Below are positions 1 through 8,863 of a DNA stretch of 64,000 bases, piece by piece (the stretch's first letter is position 1; each line of letters starts with the position of its first letter). Source of the stretch: CAYWRZ01 sp964460845 (lineage in GTDB: Bacteria; Bacteroidota; Bacteroidia; Flavobacteriales_D; UBA2798); the NCBI GenBank assembly GCA_964460845.1, contig CAYWRZ010000002.1, positions 236,599 through 300,598 on the forward strand. The letters are read 5' to 3'. The translations under genes and the position numbers were made by a program. The notes beneath the pieces are model-generated. The model did not search any database and had not been told where the DNA came from. It was given only the letters and a program-made list of their open reading frames with translations.

Positions 1-2891
1 ACCCGGCACAGTTCAACAGCGGGGGTATCTTTAAAATCCCGACAAGCTACTTAGTGCTGAATAATCCTGATCATCTGCTTTTCCGTACTTCTTTTCATTT
101 CCGGGATACAGTGTGCATCACCGATAATTTTTCGTTCGAGGCAAGGGTAAAAAATCCGGATTCGGAAGGCGGAAGAGATGCGTACGACACCCGCATCGAA
201 ATTTTAGGGAGCGGCATGAACGCCGGTTGCAACCTGATGGGGGCAGCCTGGGCTCAATCTTACAACAGCGCCTGGGTAGGCGGTACCAGTACCAATAACC
301 AAGCCGGACTGGTGGTCGATCTTAACGACTGGGCGGTTATCAAAATGGAGTTTAATAACGGCGTACTGCATTACTCGCGCGATGATGAGGAATTTTTTCA
401 GCTCCCCTATTCGGGAAATATCTGTAACATCTATGGCTTTAATTTCACTTTTAAGGGCAGCGGATCCATCGACTGGGTAAAACTTACCGACGGTTACGGC
501 AATGTCGTGTACTTCGAAGATTTTCTCGATTGCAACAATTTCAGCCTTTTCCCCGAATGTGAAGCTCCAGTATTAAATACCTCTTTCACGCCGCCCAACT
601 GCATTGATAACAACCTGTACCTCAATGTATCGAACAGCTCTTCCCAGCCCCTGCAATACCAGTGGTCGGGTCCCAACGGCTTTTCAAGCAACGACCAAAA
701 TCCGGTCATTCCCAATCCGGCCGAAGGCACTTACACGGTCACCGCTTCAAGCAATTATTGCAATCCCTCGGCACAGGAAAGCCTTGTCGTTACTTTTCCG
801 GTATCGTACCTTATCAATGCCATTCGATATGCTACGGTCTGCTCGGGAGGCAGCTATATGCTGCCCGGAGGCGAGATCGTAAGTAATTCCGGTACCTATA
901 CCGATACGACGGCCAGCAGTGTACCCTGGTGCCGACATATCAACACTACGCAACTATCGCTGTCCAACGCTTCTGTACAGGTTAGTAACGATGCAACCAT
1001 TTGTCAGGGAAGCAGCACCACACTCAGCGCTTCGGGCGGACTCACTTACTCCTGGAGTCCGGCTACGGGACTTAGCGACCCGAACATTTCCAACCCTGTA
1101 GCCACACCTACGCAAACCACCTCTTACGTAGTGACTGCACAGCTATCTGTAGGCTCTAATCTTGTGGTAAACGGCGATTTCGAAGCGGGAAATACCGGCT
1201 TCAACTCAGGCTATGTGTTTAGCGGCCCTTCGGGATTTAATCAGGGCAATTACGGCATAGGCACTAACCCTAACAACTATAACAGCGGATTCGATGTATG
1301 CGGCGATCACAGCAGCGGTTCAGGTAATATGCTCATTGTAGATGCGGCCTGCGGTACATTCGGAATCCCGGTCGGCACACAGCTTTGGTGCCAAACCATT
1401 AGCGTTACCCCTCATACCGATTATGCCTTTTCGACCTGGATGACCAACCTCTATCCCACCGGAAGTCCATCTACCTTACAATTTTCCATCAACGGGAATC
1501 CGATTGGCTTACCTGTCAATACTTCGCCTCAGGGTTGCGAATGGAACGAGTTTTACGTGATATGGAACTCCGGCACCAGTACCAGCGCTACTATCTGCAT
1601 CTCGGAAGGCAGCGGTCAATGCGGCGGAAACGATTTTGCCATCGATGATATCAGCTTTGCCGCACTATGCTACAGCTACGATACGGTCGTCGTCGAAGTG
1701 ATTCCCCCACCTGTTATTACGCTTACCGGACCAAGCGCCATTTGCGAAGGTGAGCAAGCTCAATTTACAGCCAGCTCTTCGACCGCAAACCTCAGCTACA
1801 ACTGGAGCCCCGGTGGAAATACAGGTTCTACGCTTAGCGTTTCTCCAACCAGCACAACCACCTATTCGGTCACGGCACAAACTCCCGAAGGTTGCGTCTC
1901 TAACACCGCCAGCACCACGCTTACCGTAAATGCGATACCCCTCATTTCCATTCAATACGAAGACACGCTTTGCAGCGGAGAACAGGCCGTGCTAACCGCC
2001 AGCTCGAATGTAACCGGCACTACCTATTCCTGGTCGCCCGGCGGGTCAACGAGCAACCCGCTTGTGGTCACCCCCTCTGCCTCTACACAGTACGTGGTGA
2101 CAGCCACTACAGCGGGTAATTGTAGCACAAGAGATACGGCTTATGTCACCGTAATTCCGCCTTTGAGCGTTACCATAAGCGGAAACACCGAGATTTGCGA
2201 AGGAGAATACACCATTTTAACCGCTTCGGGCAACGTGCCTGGAATGAGCTATAGCTGGTCACCTTCCGGAAATACAGGCCCTGGATTGACGGTATTATTT
2301 CCGCAGGCAGGCACCCATACCGTCTCGGCAAGCTATCACAACTGTCCGGTAGCTACCGCATCGGTAACAGTGGTCGCTGCCGAAGTTCCGGTTGTAAGCG
2401 TTCCCGACGATTTTCTTATCTGCCCGGGCGAAGAAGTGGAAGCTACGGTAAGCTCTTCGATACCCGGCAGCACATTGGTGTGGCTTCCGTTTAACCTTAA
2501 CGGGACATCCAATACACTTGCTCCGCTTACCAGTACCTACGTGTATGTATATGCAGAAAACGGCCACTGCGTATCGGCTATCGATTCGTTTTACATCGCT
2601 GTATCAGATGCTTGCTTTATCGTGGTGCCCAATGTCTTTTCACCCAATGGCGACGGCGTAAATGATCATTTCTCGCTGGTCGATTACATGGGGATAAAAT
2701 CGCTCAACTGTAGCATTATGAACCGTTGGGGAGTGGAAATAAAAACATTCGACCGCCCCGATTTCAGATGGGACGGTACCGACAAAGACGGAAAAAAAGT
2801 ACCCGAAGGCACTTATTTTTACGTGATAAAAGCCCAAACAGCAGGGGGTGAGCCTATCGAAAAACAGGGACATGTCAACCTGCACAGATAG
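1..2891 (+). CDS. T9SS-secreted multidomain surface protein, 5' truncated
   Basis: The frame is open to the left edge (residues reading PAQFNSGGIFKIPTSYLVLN precede the first possible GTG start), so the gene begins outside the window; 962 residues are visible. The N-terminal part looks like a lectin/LamG-type beta domain. A cysteine-rich module around 1160-1680 (NLVVNGDFEAG to AIDDISF) looks like a carbohydrate-binding fold. At least five PKD/Ig-like repeats follow the pattern ICxGE..LTAS..YxWSPGG..SVTA. The last ~90 residues (VPNVFSPNGDGVNDHF ... NRWG ... WDGTDKDGKKVPEGTYFYVI) are the gliding-associated type B sorting domain that directs T9SS export to the cell surface or medium. It is probably an adhesin or matrix protein; the ligand is unknown. 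Family call is firm, function inferred. Confidence 0.93.
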   Translation, partial: PAQFNSGGIFKIPTSYLVLNNPDHLLFRTSFHFRDTVCITDNFSFEARVKNPDSEGGRDAYDTRIEILGSGMNAGCNLMGAAWAQSYNSAWVGGTSTNNQAGLVVDLNDWAVIKMEFNNGVLHYSRDDEEFFQLPYSGNICNIYGFNFTFKGSGSIDWVKLTDGYGNVVYFEDFLDCNNFSLFPECEAPVLNTSFTPPNCIDNNLYLNVSNSSSQPLQYQWSGPNGFSSNDQNPVIPNPAEGTYTVTASSNYCNPSAQESLVVTFPVSYLINAIRYATVCSGGSYMLPGGEIVSNSGTYTDTTASSVPWCRHINTTQLSLSNASVQVSNDATICQGSSTTLSASGGLTYSWSPATGLSDPNISNPVATPTQTTSYVVTAQLSVGSNLVVNGDFEAGNTGFNSGYVFSGPSGFNQGNYGIGTNPNNYNSGFDVCGDHSSGSGNMLIVDAACGTFGIPVGTQLWCQTISVTPHTDYAFSTWMTNLYPTGSPSTLQFSINGNPIGLPVNTSPQGCEWNEFYVIWNSGTSTSATICISEGSGQCGGNDFAIDDISFAALCYSYDTVVVEVIPPPVITLTGPSAICEGEQAQFTASSSTANLSYNWSPGGNTGSTLSVSPTSTTTYSVTAQTPEGCVSNTASTTLTVNAIPLISIQYEDTLCSGEQAVLTASSNVTGTTYSWSPGGSTSNPLVVTPSASTQYVVTATTAGNCSTRDTAYVTVIPPLSVTISGNTEICEGEYTILTASGNVPGMSYSWSPSGNTGPGLTVLFPQAGTHTVSASYHNCPVATASVTVVAAEVPVVSVPDDFLICPGEEVEATVSSSIPGSTLVWLPFNLNGTSNTLAPLTSTYVYVYAENGHCVSAIDSFYIAVSDACFIVVPNVFSPNGDGVNDHFSLVDYMGIKSLNCSIMNRWGVEIKTFDRPDFRWDGTDKDGKKVPEGTYFYVIKAQTAGGEPIEKQGHVNLHR

Positions 2892-2915
2892 CCTTATTTT
2901 GTAAGAAATTCCGGA

Positions 2916-3614
2916 TTAAAGCAATTCGCGTAGCTCTTCCAGCCTACGGATGCGATAAGTGGGCGTAAATCCCGAAGCAGACTCATCGTGCGGATCAAAA
3001 TACACCTGATCGATACCCAAATTTTTAGCCCCCAAAAGGTCTGTCTGCGGTTCGTCACCAATCATGATCGCCTCTGTAGCCGACACTCCCGAAAGAGAAA
3101 GCGCATATTGGAAAATGGCGGGATCGGGTTTTTTGACTCCGGCTTTTTCGGAAGTAATTACCTCACGAAAAAAGCCATCAATGGCCGAATTACGAAGCTT
3201 GCGGTGCTGTACCTCCTCAAATCCGTTGGTAATGATGTACAAAGGGTAAGACTCGTGCAGATAGCTTAACACTTCGGAAGCACCGGGAAAAAGATGGGTT
3301 TTCTCGGGACTTAAACGAATATAATGTTCGCTGAAATATTTCACGGTAGCCTCATCCTTCCATCCGAAAGCCTCTAAAGCCTTACGAAAACGCCCGTCGC
3401 GAAGCTGTATCTTATCGACAAGCCCTTTGCTGTAATCGTCCCAAAACTGGCGGTTTATCTGCTTATAAGTTTCGATAAAAGTTTGCGGAGAGACGCCCAG
3501 TTTTTCTTCGAGCTTTTTTTCGACGAACAATTCCTGCAAGGTTTCGGAAGAATTGCGTTCAAAATCCCAAAGCGTATGATCGAGATCAAAAAATATGGTT
3601 CGGTATTTTTTCAG
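2916..3614 (-). CDS. HAD-family hydrolase (YjjG-type nucleotidase-like), probable CTG start
   Basis: A 232-residue haloacid-dehalogenase phosphatase. Motif I (FFDLDHTLWDF) lies at the very N-terminus, followed by an all-alpha cap, motif II (ITNGFEEVQ), motif III lysine (KKPDPAIF) and motif IV (MIGDEPQTDLLGA). The nearest TTG start (3539) would delete motif I. The frame is closed by TAA 33 nt upstream of a CTG, and no ATG, GTG or TTG lies between, so the CTG giving MKKYRTIFFDLDHTL is the best start. It sits one base after the TGA of the upstream membrane-protein gene, implying translational coupling. Members dephosphorylate nucleotides or sugar phosphates; a pyrimidine nucleotidase role would fit the neighbouring upp but is inference. 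Confidence 0.88.
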   Translation of the reverse strand: MKKYRTIFFDLDHTLWDFERNSSETLQELFVEKKLEEKLGVSPQTFIETYKQINRQFWDDYSKGLVDKIQLRDGRFRKALEAFGWKDEATVKYFSEHYIRLSPEKTHLFPGASEVLSYLHESYPLYIITNGFEEVQHRKLRNSAIDGFFREVITSEKAGVKKPDPAIFQYALSLSGVSATEAIMIGDEPQTDLLGAKNLGIDQVYFDPHDESASGFTPTYRIRRLEELRELL

Positions 3615-3615
3615 C

Positions 3616-4098
3616 TCAGAAAAGGGTTTCGAGAATTCTTACCACTAATCCGTCGAACGAGGTGAGGATCAGCGACCAGCTCAGCACGGTGGTATAAAGT
3701 GCAGGCAGGGTTCTCCATTTGTTAGGATAAAATTTGGCTGCAAGCGTAGCACCTACGGGAATCGAGATGATACAAGGCGTTACGATGGCTACTCCCCAAA
3801 GCCCGAACCGATGCTTGATACGAATCAAACGGCGCTTGGTAGGTGTAAACACTTTTTTCTGCTTTACCGGCTTACCCTGACTGATACGACGTTCTACTCT
3901 GCGGTTGCGAAAACGATCGATAAGCCCGATAATCCAGCTTGCAAAAAAATAAAAAAACGTGACTCCGATAATCCCCCCGAGCGAGGTCCAAATGATAGTT
4001 TCCCAAAACGAAAATTCCATGCGCAACGCGATAGACGGCGCAAAAAGAAATTTTACGGAACTGACCAACATTACGGAAAAAATCTGTGCAAATCCCAC
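3616..4098 (-). CDS. small integral membrane protein, COG2426-like
   Basis: A 160-residue protein with an amphipathic or hydrophobic N-terminus, a membrane segment near 32-60, a basic cytoplasmic stretch (RFRNRRVERR ... KQKKVFTPTKRR, about 62-92) and two C-terminal hydrophobic segments (GLWGVAIVTPCIISIPVGA and LYTTVLSWSLILTSF). The glycine/proline pattern resembles the small multidrug-export-like (COG2426/DedA-like) membrane proteins. It lies 5 bp downstream of upp and abuts the HAD gene, so the three are likely one transcript. No transport substrate can be inferred. Confidence 0.75.
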   Translation of the reverse strand: MGFAQIFSVMLVSSVKFLFAPSIALRMEFSFWETIIWTSLGGIIGVTFFYFFASWIIGLIDRFRNRRVERRISQGKPVKQKKVFTPTKRRLIRIKHRFGLWGVAIVTPCIISIPVGATLAAKFYPNKWRTLPALYTTVLSWSLILTSFDGLVVRILETLF

Positions 4099-4103
4099 GT
4101 CAC

Positions 4104-4757
4104 TTATATTTTAGCACCGTAAGCCAAATCGCCTGCATCGCCCAATCCGGGAACAATGTAAGCCTGGGCGGTGAGTTCTTCATCGATTCCACCTACCCAG
4201 ATACTTGTATTTTCGGGCAGGTGCTTCTTCACATATTTCACGCCTTCTATGCTTGCAATGGCCGAAACCACGTGTACATGCCGGGGCGTACCTCGTTGCA
4301 GCATTGCCTTGTAAGCAAGCACCATCGAGCTGCCCGTAGCCAGCATAGGGTCGCAGAGAATCAATGTTTTATCTTGTATAGACGGAGAAGAAAGGTATTC
4401 TATCTCAATCTCGAATGCATCGTTTTTATGGTGCTTGCGATAGGCCGAAATAAAGGCGTTTTCAGCTTTATCGAAATAATTCAGCACACCGTTGTGCAGG
4501 GGTAGTCCGGCACGCAAAATAGTGGCCAGCACAGGTTGTTCTTTCAGCATATGAGAAACTGCCATTCCCAGCGATGTTTCGGTTTCCACTTCGTGGTATT
4601 CGAGCGTTTTGCTGATTTCAAAAGCGATAATTTCGCCCACTCGTTCGAGGTTACGGCGAAAACGCATGCTGTCTTTCTGAATGTGGATGTCGCGAAGCTC
4701 TGACATGAATACGCCGAAGAGCGAATGTTGCTTGCTGAGGTTGTGTACGTTTATCAT
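4104..4757 (-). CDS. upp: uracil phosphoribosyltransferase
   Basis: Converts uracil and PRPP to UMP in pyrimidine salvage. The 217-residue protein carries the type I PRTase PRPP loop LILCDPMLATGSSM and the uracil-binding C-terminus YIVPGLGDAGDLAYG. Upstream motifs TILRAGLPLHNGVL and SAYRKHH are also typical. I take the ATG giving MINVHNLSKQHS, which matches the family N-terminus, rather than a TTG nine codons upstream. It is the first gene of a likely three-gene minus-strand unit with the membrane protein and the HAD phosphatase. Confidence 0.95.
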   Translation of the reverse strand: MINVHNLSKQHSLFGVFMSELRDIHIQKDSMRFRRNLERVGEIIAFEISKTLEYHEVETETSLGMAVSHMLKEQPVLATILRAGLPLHNGVLNYFDKAENAFISAYRKHHKNDAFEIEIEYLSSPSIQDKTLILCDPMLATGSSMVLAYKAMLQRGTPRHVHVVSAIASIEGVKYVKKHLPENTSIWVGGIDEELTAQAYIVPGLGDAGDLAYGAKI

Positions 4758-4829
4758 CTGGTGCAGGTAATTCCGGGTCTGCAAGATAGCAAGAAAAAGA
4801 AATGCGGGCGAAGGGAAACGAACGATTTT

Positions 4830-5966
4830 TTAAGCGGGTACGGCACAAAGCAAGGCCAGCTTGCTCACGCAGTAGTCAATTTCCTCGCGCGTGGTGTGCT
4901 TGCTGAACGAAAAACGGATATGGTGCCGGTCGGTATCGGCACACAGCGCCTGTAATACGTGCGAGCCTTTGTTGCTTCCCGACGAGCAGGCGCTTCCACC
5001 CGATGCGGCAATACCGTGCAGATCGAGCGAAAAGAGCAGCATATCCCCTTTCTCGTTGTGTGGCAAAGCTACGCTGAGTACGGTGTAAAGACTGCTTCCC
5101 TCTGCATCGCCGTTAAACTCCACCCCCGGAATATGCGCCCGGAGCTGTGCTATCATGTACGTCTTGATGCCCTGTATATGCGCATGATGCGCTTCCAAAT
5201 CACGGTAAGCCACTTCCATGGCCTTAGCCAGTCCTACAATTCCGTAAAGATTTTCGGTACCTCCACGCAGGTTACGTTCCTGCGAGCCGCCGTGAATAAT
5301 GGGGCCTATCTTGAGCTTATCGCTTTTGTAAAGGAAGCCTATTCCCTTAGGACCATGAAATTTATGCGCGCCACAGGTCAGAAAATGTACCGGCACGGCA
5401 CGGGTATCAATGGTATAATGCCCCATAGTTTGTACGGTATCCGAATGGAACAGGGCCTCGTATTTTTCACAAAGCTCCCCTACTTTTTTCATCGGAAGCA
5501 GATTGCCTATCTCATTGTTGCCGTGCATCAGGCTGACCAGGCTTTTGTCTTCCGTCTGCAACAATTCTTCGAGGTGAGCCAAATCGATATGTCCGTTGGC
5601 CGTTAGCCTGACCAGACTCATACGGATTTTCTCCCTGCGGCAAATGTCTTCGACGGTATTCAGCACCGCATGATGCTCGGCCGGTGAAGTAATCACATGC
5701 CTTACGCCTAAATCACATACCGCACTGCGGATAGCGAGGTTATCAGCTTCGGTACCGCCCGAAGTAAACACGATTTCGCCGGGCAGCGCATTGAGGTAAG
5801 AAGCTACCTGCTTACGGGCCGTTTCTATAGCCGATTTGGTACGACGTCCGAAAAAATGCGTCGAAGAGGGATTACCGAAATCCTCTTTCAACAGGGGTAA
5901 CATCGCTTCCAGCACCTCTGGGTCAAGAGGAGTGGTAGCCGCATTATCCAGGTACACTCTTTGCAT
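4830..5966 (-). CDS. cysteine desulfurase (NifS/IscS family)
   Basis: A 378-residue PLP enzyme that removes sulfur from L-cysteine as an enzyme persulfide, feeding Fe-S cluster assembly and tRNA thiolation. Seen directly: N-terminal YLDNAATTPLDPEV, TSGGTEADNLAIRSA, HSDTVQTMGH, PLP-binding lysine K202 in CGAHKFHGPKG, and catalytic loop cysteine C327 in SGGSACSSGSNKGSHVL. The loop is long, as in group I desulfurases. It lies 72 bp upstream of upp on the same strand and diverges from the acyl-CoA carboxylase gene across about 200 bp. No isc or suf scaffold genes are adjacent, so it could serve tRNA modification. Confidence 0.93.
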   Translation of the reverse strand: MQRVYLDNAATTPLDPEVLEAMLPLLKEDFGNPSSTHFFGRRTKSAIETARKQVASYLNALPGEIVFTSGGTEADNLAIRSAVCDLGVRHVITSPAEHHAVLNTVEDICRREKIRMSLVRLTANGHIDLAHLEELLQTEDKSLVSLMHGNNEIGNLLPMKKVGELCEKYEALFHSDTVQTMGHYTIDTRAVPVHFLTCGAHKFHGPKGIGFLYKSDKLKIGPIIHGGSQERNLRGGTENLYGIVGLAKAMEVAYRDLEAHHAHIQGIKTYMIAQLRAHIPGVEFNGDAEGSSLYTVLSVALPHNEKGDMLLFSLDLHGIAASGGSACSSGSNKGSHVLQALCADTDRHHIRFSFSKHTTREEIDYCVSKLALLCAVPA

Positions 5967-6135
5967 TACTTGCCTTTCTGTAAATTATCTGCTTGTTACT
6001 TTTTCAGACCGGTAAGGTTGTAGGGCAAACCGGCACTTTCGGTTCGCAAAATTACAAAATCTCCTCCAGCCAAAGGCATAAAACCTGCGAGAAATACACC
6101 CTTGCAGACAAGGCCGCATCAATCGCTAATCTTTC

Positions 6136-6143
6136 TATCTTTG
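6136..6143 (+). promoter_or_regulatory. Bacteroidota -7 element upstream of acyl-CoA carboxylase
   Basis: TATCTTTG matches the TAnnTTTG -7 consensus of the Bacteroidota primary sigma factor and lies 22 bp before the chosen ATG. No clear TTTG -33 box was found at the right spacing, so this is tentative. Confidence 0.4.
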
Positions 6144-6164
6144 AACAGCAAAAATTGCGGACAA

Positions 6165-7817
6165 ATGGCTACTACTACAGAAAAGAAACAGGATTTGGAA
6201 TTCAATAAAAACGAAGACCACATGAGGTTGCTGATTTCCAAGCTGGAAAGAAAGCTGATTCAGGTCTATGAGGGCGGCGGAAAAAAGAGAATAGAAAAGC
6301 TGCATCAGCAGGGTAAACTGACTGCCCGCGAACGCATTGAATACCTGTTGGATAAAGATTCACGCTACGTGGAGATAGGCGCTTTTGCAGGCGATGAAAT
6401 GTATGCCGAGCACGGCGGCTGTCCCTCGGGCGGCGTGGTAGTAGTAATCGGTTACGTAAGCGGCCGCCAATGTATTGTGGTCGCCAACGATGCTACCGTA
6501 AAAGCCGGAGCCTGGTTCCCAATTACCGGCAAAAAGAACCTACGCGCCCAGGAAATAGCAATGGAAAATCAACTGCCCATTATCTACCTGGTGGACAGTG
6601 CAGGCGTGTATCTACCCATGCAGGATGAGATTTTCCCCGATAAAGAACACTTCGGACGAATCTTCCGCAACAACGCGCTTATGTCGTCGATGGGCATTAC
6701 GCAAATCGCCGCTATCATGGGAAGCTGTGTGGCCGGAGGTGCTTACCTGCCTATCATGAGCGACGAGGCGCTTATCGTGGATAAAACCGGCACCATCTTT
6801 TTAGCCGGATCGTACCTCGTAAAAGCCGCTATCGGCGAAGATATCGACAACGAAACGCTGGGCGGAGCGACCACACATTGCGAAATTTCGGGCGTAACCG
6901 ACTACAAATGCAAAAACGATAAAGACTGCCTCGACCGCATACGCCGCATGATGGACAAGCTCGGCAAAACGAAAGATGCCGGATTTAGCCGCACCGCTGC
7001 CGTCGAACCGCAACAGGATATCAAAACTATTTACGGACTGATTCCCGCCGATCGTGGTAAAGCTTACGATACGCGCGAGGTATTGCGCTGCCTGACCGAC
7101 AATTCGGAATTTGACGAATACAAAGAGAATTACGGACAGTCGATCGTATGCGCTTATGCCCGCATCGAAGGATGGGCCGTCGGTATCGTGGCCAACCAAC
7201 GCAAAATTGTAAAGTCGAAAAAAGGAGAAATGCAGTTTGGCGGAGTAATCTACTCCGATTCGGCGGATAAAGCCGCTCGCTTTATCATGAACTGCAACCA
7301 AAAAAATATTCCGCTGGTTTTTCTGCAAGACGTAACCGGATTTATGGTCGGCTCGCGTTCCGAGCATGGCGGCATCATCAAAGACGGCGCCAAAATGGTC
7401 AATGCTATGGCCAATTCAGTAGTGCCCAAATTCACTGTAATTATGGGCAACTCTTACGGCGCAGGCAACTACGCCATGTGCGGTAAAGCCTACGACCCGC
7501 GCCTTATCGTGGGTTGGCCCACCACTGAACTCGCCGTGATGGGTGGCGCGCAAGCCGCCAAAACGCTGCTGCAAATTCAGCTCAGCAACCTCAAAGCCAA
7601 AGGCGAAGCACCCAGTAAAGAAGAGGAAGAAAAACTTTACCACACGATTAAAAGCCGCTACGACCAGCAAACTTCACCCTATTACGCCGCCGCACGACTT
7701 TGGCTCGATGCCATTATCGACCCGGCCGAAACCCGGAAAGTGATTTCTATGGGCATCGAAATGGCCAACCAGTCGCCCGCTACACGAAGCTATAACGTAG
7801 GCGTAATCCAGTCTTGA
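6165..7817 (+). CDS. acyl-CoA carboxylase carboxyltransferase (beta) subunit
   Basis: A 550-residue biotin-dependent carboxyltransferase that moves CO2 from carboxybiotin to an acyl-CoA. It has both crotonase-like halves: the N-terminal half with YLVDSAGVYLPMQDEIFPD, AAIMGSCVAGGAYLPIMSDE and GTIFLAGSYLVKAAIGE, and the C-terminal half with LVFLQDVTGFMVGSRSE, GNSYGAGNYAMCGKAYDP and GWPTTELAVMGGAQAA. The N-terminus (QVYEGGGKKRIEKLHQQGKLTARERI) and DSAGVYLP with FPDKEHFGRIF place it nearest the methylcrotonyl/geranyl-CoA carboxylase branch. The start is ATG (MATTTEKKQ); an in-frame extension to 6102 is unlikely. A TATCTTTG promoter-like element precedes it. The biotin carboxylase partner is not in this window. 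Confidence 0.93.
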   Translation: MATTTEKKQDLEFNKNEDHMRLLISKLERKLIQVYEGGGKKRIEKLHQQGKLTARERIEYLLDKDSRYVEIGAFAGDEMYAEHGGCPSGGVVVVIGYVSGRQCIVVANDATVKAGAWFPITGKKNLRAQEIAMENQLPIIYLVDSAGVYLPMQDEIFPDKEHFGRIFRNNALMSSMGITQIAAIMGSCVAGGAYLPIMSDEALIVDKTGTIFLAGSYLVKAAIGEDIDNETLGGATTHCEISGVTDYKCKNDKDCLDRIRRMMDKLGKTKDAGFSRTAAVEPQQDIKTIYGLIPADRGKAYDTREVLRCLTDNSEFDEYKENYGQSIVCAYARIEGWAVGIVANQRKIVKSKKGEMQFGGVIYSDSADKAARFIMNCNQKNIPLVFLQDVTGFMVGSRSEHGGIIKDGAKMVNAMANSVVPKFTVIMGNSYGAGNYAMCGKAYDPRLIVGWPTTELAVMGGAQAAKTLLQIQLSNLKAKGEAPSKEEEEKLYHTIKSRYDQQTSPYYAAARLWLDAIIDPAETRKVISMGIEMANQSPATRSYNVGVIQS

Positions 7818-7877
7818 GGCATTTTTTGTAACTTCGCGCATCTTTTAACCTGTCTAATCTCATAAAAACACAATATC

Positions 7878-8510
7878 ATGTCAGTAATCGTTGGAAAAAA
7901 AGCCCCTTCTTTTAACGCCGGTGCAGTAGTAGATGGCTCAAAAATCGTAAGTGATTTTTCGCTCGACCAGTACCTCGGTAAAAAACACGTGCTTTTCTTT
8001 TTCTATCCGAAAGATTTCACTTTCGTATGTCCTACCGAGCTGCACGCGTTTCAAGCCAAGCTGGCCGAATTCGAAAGCCGTAACGTAGCCGTAGTAGCCT
8101 GCTCGACCGACACCGAAGAATCGCACTGGGGCTGGCTGCAGGTGCCCAAAGCACAAGGCGGTATTCAGGGTGTAACCTACCCCATCGTAGCCGATACCAG
8201 CAAAACCATCAGCGACAGCTTCGGCGTATTAGCCGGCGAATACGGCTACAACGAAGAAGGTAACCTCGAAGCTTCAGGGCCGATGATCGCCTACCGCGGA
8301 CTGTTCCTGATCGACAAAAAAGGTATCGTCATGCACCAGGTAGTGAATTTCTTCCCCCTCGGTCGTAGCGTGGACGAAGCCCTGCGTATGGTCGATGCAC
8401 TCCAGTTTTTTGAAGAAAACGGAGAAGTATGCCCCGCCGACTGGAAAAAAGGAGAGCAGGGTCTCAAAGCTACCCATGCCGGTGTAGCCGAATACCTCTC
8501 TGTCAACTAA
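7878..8510 (+). CDS. 2-Cys peroxiredoxin (AhpC/Prx1 type)
   Basis: Reduces hydrogen peroxide and organic peroxides using thioredoxin- or AhpF-type reductants. The 210-residue protein has the peroxidatic cysteine C51 in FTFVCPTEL and the resolving cysteine C185 in GEVCPADW, i.e. the typical 2-Cys arrangement. PLGRSVDEALRMVDALQ is the conserved dimer region. The ATG is preceded by about 60 bp of leader containing TAACTTCG (7829-7836), a plausible -7 element. It is monocistronic: a strong hairpin terminator follows. No reductase gene is adjacent. Confidence 0.95.
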   Translation: MSVIVGKKAPSFNAGAVVDGSKIVSDFSLDQYLGKKHVLFFFYPKDFTFVCPTELHAFQAKLAEFESRNVAVVACSTDTEESHWGWLQVPKAQGGIQGVTYPIVADTSKTISDSFGVLAGEYGYNEEGNLEASGPMIAYRGLFLIDKKGIVMHQVVNFFPLGRSVDEALRMVDALQFFEENGEVCPADWKKGEQGLKATHAGVAEYLSVN

Positions 8511-8528
8511 GATTTTCATTTTATCCCT

Positions 8529-8566
8529 AAAAAGGCTCTTGTAACACCTACAGGAGCCTTTTTTTT
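8529..8566 (+). terminator. Rho-independent terminator after peroxiredoxin gene
   Basis: An inverted repeat AAAAGGCTC / GAGCCTTTT with a 15-nt loop is followed by an uninterrupted T tract, placed 19 bp after the stop codon. Confidence 0.85.
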
Positions 8567-8635
8567 ACTGCTAACCGCACACGTAAGATGCGTTACTTAG
8601 CTGTAAAATAGCTAACTTCGTGCATAGCTTTCCGT

Positions 8636-8863
8636 ATGACACTGCTCACTGCCCTGCAAAGCCATATTGCCGTCGCCATCATTTTTCTCACCGGAATATT
8701 ACTGGTGTTGGCCGCCGTATTTAACGTGCGTTTCCTGTTTGAACAGGGGCGCTCGGGTTTCTTCGGCAAATGGTCACGCCTGCTTTATGGCCTTATCGGT
8801 GTGCTGGTGCTGCTCATGGGCGCTTATATCCTGTATTCGGGACGATTAATCCCCGCTGCCTGA
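8636..8863 (+). CDS. small two-helix membrane protein
   Basis: A 75-residue protein with two hydrophobic helices (about 12-30 and 50-68) separated by the basic loop RFLFEQGRSGFFGKWSR. Its stop codon overlaps the ATG of the following NlpC/P60 gene (TGATG), so the two are translationally coupled and probably function together at the envelope. I do not recognise a named family. TAACTTCG about 15-25 bp upstream may be its -7 element. Confidence 0.7.
   Translation: MTLLTALQSHIAVAIIFLTGILLVLAAVFNVRFLFEQGRSGFFGKWSRLLYGLIGVLVLLMGAYILYSGRLIPAA

Noticed and set aside
4959..5606. 215-codon plus-strand frame
   Set aside because: Antisense to the cysteine desulfurase; no domain, no start context.
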